A stretch of DNA of 6,481 bases from Planctomicrobium sp. GTDB lineage: Bacteria > Planctomycetota > Planctomycetia > Planctomycetales > Planctomycetaceae. Below, one piece after another: positions 1-6,464 of the stretch. The notes under the pieces were generated by a model. That model was not told the origin of the DNA, ran no database searches, and worked only from the letters and a program-made list of their open reading frames with translations. Positions within the stretch are counted from its first letter, which is position 1. Every line of letters begins with the position of its first letter. Location of the stretch: the NCBI GenBank assembly GCA_018659505.1, contig JABJMI010000947.1, positions 1 to 6,481 of the forward strand, given 5' to 3'. Position numbers and translations under genes: made by a program.

Positions 1-206
1 ACGTCCGTTGCACACATGGAGCAACCGCCGGTCAAGTCGATGAAGAACAGGTCTTCTATGCGATGTGCCGAGGATTATCACGCTACGAAGCGATGCACGT
101 CATCGTCGAAGGTTTCTTTGCAGAAGTCTACGACCGCATCCCTGTTGAGCTAGTTCGTGAAACACTTAGTAATACCGTAGAGCGAAAGCTCGGGATTGGC
201 GACTGA
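1..206 (+). CDS. sufD: SufD, Fe-S cluster assembly protein (C-terminal part only)
   Basis: Partial gene cut by the left edge. The frame is open from base 3 to a TGA at 204-206 and gives 67 residues. It begins VRCTHGATAG, continues with DEEQVFYAMCRGLSRYEA and ends ERKLGIGD. This is the conserved C-terminal end of the SufB/SufD family. The Cys-x-His-Gly-Ala-Thr signature followed by Gly-Gln-x-Asp-Glu-Glu fits SufD better than SufB. In E. coli SufD the matching Cys and His (C358, H360) lie at the SufB-SufD interface where the nascent cluster is thought to form; here they are codons 9-11 and 15-17. SufD acts in the cytoplasm in the SufBC2D scaffold, which builds Fe-S clusters from sulfur supplied by SufS and its partner. 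The rest of the suf operon should lie to the left. The stop is followed by a 447-bp gap and the convergent ftsH gene, so sufD is probably the last gene of its transcript, or of this part of it. The main alternative is a SufB paralogue. Confidence 0.88.
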   Translation, partial: VRCTHGATAGQVDEEQVFYAMCRGLSRYEAMHVIVEGFFAEVYDRIPVELVRETLSNTVERKLGIGD

Positions 207-358
207 AGTTTCCGAACTTGTAGAAAAGTTCACAAATCGTCTGTCCTACCAGCACGCAGCGCGAGCGAGTGATTAAATAAGTCTTGCGATATCTCCCCGG
301 CTAATGAAACACTTCAAATGCCGAGAAACTTGTTTTGTGGCATAGCTAAAAGAAATTT

Positions 359-564
359 AGAACACGGATGCAGCGGATTATCGCAGATCAAAAATGAAAC
401 AGAACCGCAATTCCGGTACAATGTCCTTCTTGTGAATCGAAGTCTTTATGATTTCTACCCAAGAAAACCTTGAGCAAATTTTCCTCTCTGTCGGAATCTT
501 ACTTCCACCAGTAGCATTTCTAGTGAATTATTAATCTTCATGAATCCGCGAAAATCCGCGTTCT
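359..564. repeat. Inverted-repeat pair bracketing about 200 bp, possible MITE-like intergenic element
   Basis: The left end (359-369, AGAACACGGAT) and the reverse complement of the right end (554-564, giving AGAACGCGGAT) match at 10 of 11 bases. A second block, GCGGATT at 373-379, pairs perfectly with AATCCGC at 543-549. So two blocks in the same order form imperfect terminal inverted repeats around roughly 165 bp of AT-richer DNA. No transposase frame lies inside. From memory, AATCCGCG-type palindromes recur between genes in planctomycetes and some other phyla. Whether this is one mobile unit or two independent repeat copies in opposite orientation cannot be decided from one copy. I could not identify a target-site duplication. 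Confidence 0.45.
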
Positions 565-612
565 CAAACGAATTCATAATCTGGGATTGGACTTCACTAT
601 CTTACGTAGACA

Positions 613-628
613 GGGAGCTAACGCTCCC
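613..628 (-). terminator. Candidate hairpin terminator downstream of ftsH
   Basis: This is a perfect 6-bp stem (GGGAGC/GCTCCC) with a 4-base loop, beginning 26 bp past the ftsH stop. Read on either strand it is GC-rich and compact, but no T-run follows it on either side, so it is not a classical intrinsic terminator. It may act as a transcript 3' end for ftsH, or it may be a copy of a dispersed palindrome, since very similar GGGAGC-loop-GCTCCC strings are familiar to me from planctomycete intergenic DNA. Termination is inferred from its position only. Confidence 0.3.
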
Positions 629-653
629 CGCTCGCCAAAATGCGATTAACGAA

Positions 654-2726
654 TCAATCATTTGTTCCCTGCTTGAGGGTTGAATCGTTTCCATCGTCGT
701 CGGCTTTCTCTTCTTCAGTTCGTTTAGAGACAGAAGTTCCCGGCTTGAGTTCAGGACCGGTCTTGAATCGGTTCATAATCTCGTTCAGCTCATCCGCATT
801 CATGACTTCTTTAGCGAGCAACTCTTGAGTCATGTATTCGAGAACGTGTCGTTTTGAAGTCACGATTTCCATGGCTGTCTCCATGCAAGAGTCAATCAGG
901 CGACGGATTTCCAAATCGATTTCACGTAAAGTTTGCTCGCTGTGAACAAAATCAGACGATCCTTGGGGAGCACCGTTTAAGAACGGAGAGCGTTTCGATT
1001 CACGATAATTGACACGCCCTAGTTTAGGACTCATACCAAATTCCATGACCATCCGTCGTGCCAAGTCGGTTGCACGCTCCAGGTCGTTTTGTGGTCCGCT
1101 TGATGTTTCTTCAAACACAACCTGTTCAGCGGCAATCCCGCCCAGGGCGACGCACATGCGATTTATCAATTCAGTTTCAGTGACCAGATATCGATCATCT
1201 TCCGGGCGTTGAAGAATGTAACCTAAAGCACCAAATCCGCGGGGGATGATCGAAATTTTATGAACAGGATCAGTCTGTGGAAGTGACATCGCGACGAGAG
1301 CGTGACCCGATTCGTGGTAAGCGACTCGTTGTTTTTCATCCTCGTGAATCAGTTTGGAAGATTTCTCCAAGCCAGCGACAACTCTTTCAATTCCTTCTTC
1401 AAACTCTTGCATCGATGCCGCAGATTTGTTTGCACGGGCGGCCAGTAAAGCTGCTTCATTCACTAAATTTGCCAAGTCTGCTCCGACAAATCCTGGAGTT
1501 AATTTTGCTAGTCTTCCCAAATCGACGCTGTCGTCCATCTTAATTTTTTTTGCATGGACTTTCAGAATTTGCGCACGACCTTTGTAATCAGGACGGTCTA
1601 CTAAAACGTGACGGTCGAATCGTCCAGGTCGCATCAATGCCGGATCAAGAGTCTCAGGACGGTTTGTGGCACCCATGACGATGACGCTTTGGTCAGAGGA
1701 AAATCCATCCATTTCGACAAGTAAAGCGTTTAGTGTTTGTTCTCTTTCATCATGTCCACCAGGCATTCCGCTGCCACGAGTTTTCCCAAGGGCGTCGAGT
1801 TCATCGATAAAGATAATGCTCGGGGACTTTTGCCCCGCCTGAGCAAACATGTCTCGCACGCGAGCCGCTCCGACTCCGACAAACATCTCCACAAAGTCAG
1901 AACCTGATAAACTGAAGAAAGGAACTCCAGCTTCTCCCGCGACAGCTTTCGCGAGTAATGTTTTACCCGTGCCGGGAGGACCGACTAAAAGGACTCCGCG
2001 TGGAATGCGCCCACCGAGTGCCTGATATTTTCCAGGCGTTCTCAAGAATTCAACAACCTCACGAAGTTCGCCAACGGCTTCTTCGATCCCTGCAACATCG
2101 TCGAACGTGAGCTTGATATCATCTTCAGCCATGAGCCGACCTCGTGATCGACCAAACGACATCGCCTGCCCTGGACCGCCCATTTTCTTTAGGAATAGAA
2201 TAAAGATCAGTACGAACGCAGCCATGAGCATGATCGAAAAGACTGTTCCCCATTCCGTCTTAGGGGCTGCACCGTTGTAATCGATATTTTTCTCTTCGAG
2301 TAATGTCGTTAATGCAGCACGATCTTGATCTGCAATTCCCCCCACTGGGACACGAAACCGTTTTACTACTGGTTTCTCTTCATCCGGTTTAGAATTTGTA
2401 GATTTCGATTCGTTCGGTGATTTGCCACTTAAACTATCTTTGATGTCAGAATCTAAAGGTTGGTCTTGGAAGGTGACATACTGATACCCCATTCGAAGTT
2501 CGAAGACATTGTCCTCGTTGTATTCATCCGACTTGAGACCACTCACAAGTTTTCCGAAAGAGACATTGGACGCCTGGGATTGCTCCTTCACCCAAGACCA
2601 AGCCAGGATCATCACGATTCCGCCTACGAGTAAATACCAGAATGTATTTCCAGAGCCCTTCTCACCGCTTTTTTTTGGAGGTGTCTCTTTGGGAGATTCT
2701 TCGGGTGGGGTCGAGTTCATATCCAT
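654..2726 (-). CDS. ftsH: FtsH, ATP-dependent inner-membrane zinc metalloprotease
   Basis: A complete 690-residue FtsH. It degrades misfolded or unassembled membrane proteins and short-lived cytoplasmic regulators, working as a membrane-bound hexamer with its AAA+ and protease domains in the cytoplasm. Visible parts are: a Pro/Lys/Glu-rich tail (1-26), TM1 (about 29-46), a periplasmic domain (about 47-158), TM2 (about 159-179), Walker A GPPGTGKT (249-256), pore loop MFVGVGA (281-287), Walker B IIFIDE (304-309), second region of homology with arginine fingers (about 354-372), zinc site HESGH (471-475), and the Asp of NDLERAT (D548) as likely third zinc ligand. The periplasmic domain is longer than that of E. 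coli FtsH and contains a Ser/Asn/Lys/Glu-rich stretch at about 97-121. The C-terminus (about 655-690) is charged and probably disordered. The ATG at 2724-2726 has a weak GAG four bases upstream; an in-frame ATG two codons later (2718-2720) is an equally plausible start. The gene stands 323 bp from its upstream neighbour and is probably transcribed separately. No key residue is missing. Confidence 0.97.
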   Translation of the reverse strand: MDMNSTPPEESPKETPPKKSGEKGSGNTFWYLLVGGIVMILAWSWVKEQSQASNVSFGKLVSGLKSDEYNEDNVFELRMGYQYVTFQDQPLDSDIKDSLSGKSPNESKSTNSKPDEEKPVVKRFRVPVGGIADQDRAALTTLLEEKNIDYNGAAPKTEWGTVFSIMLMAAFVLIFILFLKKMGGPGQAMSFGRSRGRLMAEDDIKLTFDDVAGIEEAVGELREVVEFLRTPGKYQALGGRIPRGVLLVGPPGTGKTLLAKAVAGEAGVPFFSLSGSDFVEMFVGVGAARVRDMFAQAGQKSPSIIFIDELDALGKTRGSGMPGGHDEREQTLNALLVEMDGFSSDQSVIVMGATNRPETLDPALMRPGRFDRHVLVDRPDYKGRAQILKVHAKKIKMDDSVDLGRLAKLTPGFVGADLANLVNEAALLAARANKSAASMQEFEEGIERVVAGLEKSSKLIHEDEKQRVAYHESGHALVAMSLPQTDPVHKISIIPRGFGALGYILQRPEDDRYLVTETELINRMCVALGGIAAEQVVFEETSSGPQNDLERATDLARRMVMEFGMSPKLGRVNYRESKRSPFLNGAPQGSSDFVHSEQTLREIDLEIRRLIDSCMETAMEIVTSKRHVLEYMTQELLAKEVMNADELNEIMNRFKTGPELKPGTSVSKRTEEEKADDDGNDSTLKQGTND

Positions 2727-3049
2727 ATTTCTCGTCAGAGATGATAACTGCTGTGAATTAAAAGAATTGTATATTAGAGTAGAGTGCCGTTACGTAGTTA
2801 AAAATGAATGACAATTGGGAGCAAGATACCTCGAAAATCTTATCACATTAACGGCTGTTATCCGGTGAAAATATACTGCATTAAAACTATTGGATGACCA
2901 CGAAACACACAAATGACACGAAAGGACTCAGAACTTTTTCCTTTCGAGTGATTCGTGGTTCTCAGACTGCATTTGGTTCCTAGAATTTAATCACCAGAGT
3001 TTGTGAAGAACTTTAGACCCACTAGGCAATTTGGTCAATGTTTTAATCC
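2727..3049. other. Intergenic region upstream of ftsH with a palindromic repeat
   Basis: These 323 bp lie between the stop of the cytochrome-WD40 gene and the ftsH start, both on the minus strand. The ftsH promoter and leader should be here, most likely in the AT-rich part at 2727-2880. I looked for -35/-10 pairs reading toward ftsH. AT-rich -10-like strings exist, for example around 2765-2780, but none has a good -35 at 16-18 bp, so no promoter is called. The region contains a CCACGAA-type imperfect palindrome at 2897-2959. I saw no coding frame of note and no T-run terminator for the upstream gene. Confidence 0.6.
2897..2959. repeat. Imperfect intergenic palindrome with CCACGAA ends
   Basis: The outer arms ACCACGAA (2897-2904) and TTCGTGGT (2952-2959) are perfectly complementary. 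An inner stem CGAAAGG (2919-2925) pairs with CCTTTCG (2940-2946) around a 14-base loop. Between the stems the arms are degenerate and unequal (left 14 bases, right 5), so the whole folds as an interrupted hairpin. The left arm carries the CACGAAACACAC...GACACGAAA wording that I recall from repeats dispersed between genes in planctomycetes and other environmental bacteria. It may stabilise or end the cytochrome-WD40 transcript, but it lacks a T-run, so that role is inference. The mismatches suggest an old, decaying copy. Confidence 0.6.
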
Positions 3050-5893
3050 TTACTCTGCACCACTCGCCTCTGATGAAGATTTACTCCGAATATGTAGCAG
3101 CACCGATTGCGTCGCTGGACCTCCTGATGCTGTGGTGCGCAGGTGAAACAATCTTGATTGATCAGGAACCCATTTGGCTGCGGTAATGTAAAATTCACGT
3201 TGAGACTGATCATTAAGCAGCAGCAAACCATTCAGCCCGATGTTGTCTACGTAGAGACCGTGCGGCAAATTCCTGCCAGCATCTTCCTTTCCGAAGGGAA
3301 TTTCACCTTTATGATTGACTCGATCAGCACTGACCTGCAACATGATCGTTTCTCCCGGCTCAATTTCGAATTCAAGCGGTCCTTCTTCATTTACATGAAT
3401 TGCTTTTGTGCCACCGGGAGCTTCGGTAATCGCGATCTGCAATTTCGGAGCTTCATCAATTTTGAGTTCTTGGAAACTCTGTACATCGTGATTGCGAGAA
3501 TTTCCAGAGACGTCTGCTGTCGCTGTGAATTTAATTGTTTTGATTGCTTCACCATTCAACGGTTTCGCACTTTTAGAAGCAGAAATCACTCCCAAGGCAC
3601 TCATTTGCCCAGCTTGAATTTTGATTGGAGCGGAAACTCGATATCCCTCTGGGAGTCCTTCTACCTGAATGGTAATCGCTCCATCGAATTGATCCATTCT
3701 TTCGGCAGTGAAACGAATTTCTTTTGCTCCACCGGTGGGAATGACAGGAGATTTATCAACGAGATTCACGGAAAAATCCTGCTTACGCGGTCTCACATTG
3801 AGCGTGTAGTGAAACTTTTCTCCGTCAATTCCACGGACGTCCCGAACACGGACGACATAATCGCTGCTCTCAGGAGCTGTAAATAACAGTTTGGAATCTT
3901 TGCCAGATTTGCGTTGTGCCTCATCATCGTTCTTGTAATAAATTTTGAATACTGGCAGTCCGTTGGCAATGAGTTTTGTCCCGGGTGGGTGAGGTTCGAC
4001 GATATAACAAGGCTCACCGAGAGCGTGTGCCAACGGTGTGGAATCGAAAAACCCCCAACGCAACCCAGTGCCAGGGTAGACGTCGAATCCAGAGTCTGGT
4101 CCACGCGGATAAAGCCATAAGCGAGAGACATCTCCGTTTGCATACAGGTATTCGTTCAACTCCATCTCTTGCCAGTTAAAGACTCGGAAATCACCGGTTT
4201 GATCGGCAGTCTTTCCTCGAAAGGTGAAGTAGCTATCGCGTACTGCTTGTAATAAAACTCGCTCAATTGGTTGTCCATCTTTGGTGAGCACCTCGATAGT
4301 CGAGTCAAGAAGAGACTTTGAGCGGGCAGCGTTGATTTCAAAGACCCATTCCTCGCCTGCTTTCGCTGAGAAATGATAGTAGTCGGCATCAACTTCCGCT
4401 CCTGAAATATTGATTTCTCCTTCAATCGTTGCAGGGAGAGTCACAGCTTGAGCAGTTTGAGGAGTTTGATTCGGCTCTTGTTCTTTCAGTTTTTGAGGTT
4501 CTTGATTTTGTGGACTCTGAGGAACGATGGCAATTGGAGCTTCTTCGGCTCCACCAACTGAAGAATTGATCTTTATCTCCTGAAAGTCGATAGAACCATC
4601 GAGTCGTCCCATGAGAAATCGTTGACTATCGGGAGCAATTGCTAATGCCATTGAGACTTCCGACTCGCCTTCGATTAATTGTGTTTCAGTATAATTTTTA
4701 GTTTCCCAAACCTTGACCGTCTTGTCTTCTGAAATGGAAACGAGATGCTTTCCATCTGGAGTATATTGCAGCGAAATGATTGGTCCTTCGTGAGCATATC
4801 GAGCAACCATCAATGGATTGATTCGGGGTTGAGTGGTTGAGACCAACTTCCAGATGCGAATTCGATTATCAGCACCCGCTGCGGCAACCGAGCGACCATC
4901 TGGGGAAAGACTGACTCGGTACTGCTCTTTCAATGGCTGCCCCAAGGTGTCCATTCGTTCCGCGTCACTCAAGCGCCAAACTTTACAAGTTGAATCGGCA
5001 CTGGCACTGACCAATGCCTGAGAGTCAACACTGAATTCAATGTCGTAAATCGCTCCATTGTGACCAACAAACTCCCTGAGGTTTTGTCCCGATTCCAAAT
5101 CCCAAAGAAGGATACTGCGGTCGTAGCTGCATGTTGCGAGTAGTTTTCCGTTAGGTGAAACTTCAGCATCAAACATTAAATCCCGATGCCCTTTGAAGTC
5201 TCGGATTTTTTCACCGGACTTCCAGTTCCAAAGAGCAGCGACACCTCCTAAACCTGCGACTCCCGAAGATGTCACGAGATGATCTGCGTCCAAACAAAAA
5301 TGAACGGAAGTCACTTTCCCAGGAAAGTCGTCAAGAGTTGCCAAGACCTTGGAGTTGTCTGTTGCAATAATTTGCACTTGTGAATAACGAGCAATCGCAA
5401 TGGCGGTTCCATCCACAGACCAGTCGACAGCAGTGATGGGGCTGCGATCAGTTTTAGCAGGAATCATTGGAACATGAAGTGCCAAACGATCAGGAACTTC
5501 GCCTGCTGGTCCTTTCGCACCTTGCTCAATCCAGACGCGAATAGTTTCCACATCTTCTTGAGATGGCTTTGGCTCCCCATCGGGAGGCATTTGTTCGTCA
5601 GAGTTTTTGCTTATCAAGCGGTACATCAAACTGGTTTCAGATTCCGATGCCAAGAATGCAGGACCATCTTTAGTCCCCTTCGACAGCGACGCATAAGATT
5701 CAAGCGAAAATTCTCCTTCGCGATCTGCATCGTTATGACAGCCGGCACAATACTTTCTCAAGATGGGGGCAACATCTTTTTCGTATACGATCTCTTGATG
5801 TTCCGCACCTTCTTGTGTTTGATCTTCAGCCACCAGCATGGAAGATAAAGACAGCAGACACGTTGTGAAAACAATCAGTTTTGTAGAAGACAT
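3050..5893 (-). CDS. Secreted planctomycete cytochrome c - WD40 propeller - PPC/Ig-like protein
   Basis: A 947-residue multidomain protein of unknown exact function. Parts in order: signal peptide (1-22, hydrophobic core 6-21, probable cleavage after MLVA); planctomycete-type cytochrome c domain (about 37-128) with haem motif CAGCH (49-53) and likely axial Met in QMPP (M102); seven WD40-like blades (about 150-441) with SPDG/SPNG turns and WD/VW strand ends; Pro/Gln-rich linker (about 450-483); a PPC-like beta domain (about 487-570 and 666-701) split by an insert containing LWLYPRGPDSGF and HALGEPCYIVEPHPPGT; Ig-like beta-rich C-terminus (about 703-938). Seven blades make a complete closed propeller. 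It should act outside the cytoplasmic membrane, with covalent haem suggesting electron transfer or redox sensing. Related proteins are usually encoded beside DUF1549/DUF1553/DUF1501 genes, which are absent here. The ATG at 5891-5893 was chosen because it gives a compact signal peptide and has a weak GAG eight bases upstream; an in-frame ATG at 5912-5914 would add seven residues (954 aa). The frame stays open to 6214 inside the rrf2 gene, but that extension is not credible. Substrate and partner are unknown. Confidence 0.9.
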   Translation of the reverse strand: MSSTKLIVFTTCLLSLSSMLVAEDQTQEGAEHQEIVYEKDVAPILRKYCAGCHNDADREGEFSLESYASLSKGTKDGPAFLASESETSLMYRLISKNSDEQMPPDGEPKPSQEDVETIRVWIEQGAKGPAGEVPDRLALHVPMIPAKTDRSPITAVDWSVDGTAIAIARYSQVQIIATDNSKVLATLDDFPGKVTSVHFCLDADHLVTSSGVAGLGGVAALWNWKSGEKIRDFKGHRDLMFDAEVSPNGKLLATCSYDRSILLWDLESGQNLREFVGHNGAIYDIEFSVDSQALVSASADSTCKVWRLSDAERMDTLGQPLKEQYRVSLSPDGRSVAAAGADNRIRIWKLVSTTQPRINPLMVARYAHEGPIISLQYTPDGKHLVSISEDKTVKVWETKNYTETQLIEGESEVSMALAIAPDSQRFLMGRLDGSIDFQEIKINSSVGGAEEAPIAIVPQSPQNQEPQKLKEQEPNQTPQTAQAVTLPATIEGEINISGAEVDADYYHFSAKAGEEWVFEINAARSKSLLDSTIEVLTKDGQPIERVLLQAVRDSYFTFRGKTADQTGDFRVFNWQEMELNEYLYANGDVSRLWLYPRGPDSGFDVYPGTGLRWGFFDSTPLAHALGEPCYIVEPHPPGTKLIANGLPVFKIYYKNDDEAQRKSGKDSKLLFTAPESSDYVVRVRDVRGIDGEKFHYTLNVRPRKQDFSVNLVDKSPVIPTGGAKEIRFTAERMDQFDGAITIQVEGLPEGYRVSAPIKIQAGQMSALGVISASKSAKPLNGEAIKTIKFTATADVSGNSRNHDVQSFQELKIDEAPKLQIAITEAPGGTKAIHVNEEGPLEFEIEPGETIMLQVSADRVNHKGEIPFGKEDAGRNLPHGLYVDNIGLNGLLLLNDQSQREFYITAAKWVPDQSRLFHLRTTASGGPATQSVLLHIRSKSSSEASGAE

Positions 5894-5990
5894 AATACGG
5901 TCTCGAATCGTCATTGAAATCGTGGAATTCAACTCAATTTTCAGCTTGATAATGTAACTAATGGCAATCTGTTTCACACCTGAGCGAGTT

Positions 5991-6464
5991 TCAAGTACTC
6001 TGAGGTTTCTTCTTATTCTGATTAGTCGAACAGAGACCTGACCCGATATTTGAAAGTGGAATGCTTGGATTCGGGTCAGCAAGTACTTCTGCAAGGGTCG
6101 TGTTTTGAAACGCCTCTTCCATGTGCTTGAGAGCGTCATCCATTCGCTGATGAAGCGGGCACAAATATTGACCATGTGCAGAAAGACCGAGTGGACAAGT
6201 TTTGATCCGCTCAAATGGTTCCACAGCGTTCACGACATCAAGAATTGTTAATTCTTGAGGATTCTTAATCAGCGAGATTCCGCCTCCGACACCTCGTTGA
6301 GATTTCAGAACCCCTTCGCCTCTTAGACCTTGCAAAACTTTCGATAAGTAAGCAATGGGGACTTTTGTGACTTCCGCAATTTCACCTGTTGTCTGAGTGT
6401 CAGGCGCAACCGAAGCAAGATGCAGCACGGCTCGTAATGCGTATTCAACAGTTTGAGAAAGCAT
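5991..6464 (-). CDS. Rrf2-family transcriptional regulator, possible Fe-S or redox sensor
   Basis: A complete 157-residue protein opening MLSQTVEYALRAVLHLA, the standard Rrf2/IscR N-terminus. A winged helix-turn-helix follows (about 24-66): TGEIAEVTKVPIAYLSKVLQ is the recognition region and RGVGGGISL the wing. The long dimer helix is at about 104-120. In E. coli IscR the [2Fe-2S] cluster is held by C92, C98, C104 and H107. Here C90, C102 and H105 occupy the same spacing (12 then 3), but the middle cysteine position is A96, next to H97. A further cysteine, C145, lies in the polar tail. A cluster is therefore possible but would need a replacement ligand. Regulators of this family control Fe-S assembly, nitrosative stress, iron or cysteine genes. 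The suf operon about 6 kb away makes an Fe-S role attractive but unproven. The start lies 17 bp from the window edge, with no clear Shine-Dalgarno sequence. The cytochrome-WD40 gene follows on the same strand after 97 bp (76 bp with its alternative start), so co-transcription is possible. Confidence 0.92.
   Translation of the reverse strand: MLSQTVEYALRAVLHLASVAPDTQTTGEIAEVTKVPIAYLSKVLQGLRGEGVLKSQRGVGGGISLIKNPQELTILDVVNAVEPFERIKTCPLGLSAHGQYLCPLHQRMDDALKHMEEAFQNTTLAEVLADPNPSIPLSNIGSGLCSTNQNKKKPQST

Larger units (their letters stand above)
207..653. other. Intergenic region between convergent sufD and ftsH, repeat-bearing, no convincing gene
   Basis: This 447-bp gap receives the 3' ends of sufD (+) and ftsH (-). 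It holds a GC-rich string at 245-273, an inverted-repeat pair at 359-379 and 543-564, and a perfect short hairpin at 613-628. The longest start-to-stop frame I noticed on the + strand is 28 codons (448-534). It would give a hydrophobic peptide ending FLVNY, but it has no clear ribosome binding site, so I do not call it a gene. No T-rich intrinsic terminator is visible for either gene. Confidence 0.6.

Noticed and set aside
206..231. Possible sufD terminator formed by GAACTT (214-219) and AAGTTC (226-231)
   Set aside because: The stem is short and AT-rich, no T-run follows, and a competing AAGTT/AACTT pairing overlaps it. This is too weak to call.
2760..2880. Candidate ftsH promoter (AT-rich -10-like strings on the minus strand)
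   Set aside because: No -10-like hexamer has a convincing -35 partner at 16-18 bp. AT-rich strings are expected by chance in this region.
3158..3886. 242-codon + strand frame antisense to the cytochrome-WD40 gene
   Set aside because: The product is rich in F, R, S and N with no recognisable motif, and it lies wholly opposite a well-supported coding region. It is a shadow frame.
4436..4545. Pro/Gln/Glu-rich coding stretch considered as a tandem repeat
   Set aside because: The encoded linker (residues about 450-483) repeats QEP and PQ wording irregularly. It is low-complexity spacer between propeller and PPC domain, not a true tandem repeat.
5840..5893. Lipoprotein signal (cysteine at residue 12 of the cytochrome-WD40 protein)
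   Set aside because: The residues before C12 (VFTT) do not form a lipobox, and the cysteine lies inside the hydrophobic core. A signal peptidase I site after residue 22 fits better.
5930..5990. Possible promoter upstream of the cytochrome-WD40 gene (TGAAAC, 17 bp, ATTATC on the minus strand)
   Set aside because: Spacing is right, but both hexamers match the sigma-70 consensus poorly, and read-through from rrf2 is also possible. No IscR-like dyad was visible.
5894..6214. In-frame upstream extension of the cytochrome-WD40 gene (frame open to 6214, giving 1054 residues)
   Set aside because: The extra N-terminal 107 residues are basic, lack recognisable motifs, overlap the 3' end of the rrf2 gene in another frame and would bury an evident signal peptide. 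Starts at 5893 or 5914 are far more sensible.
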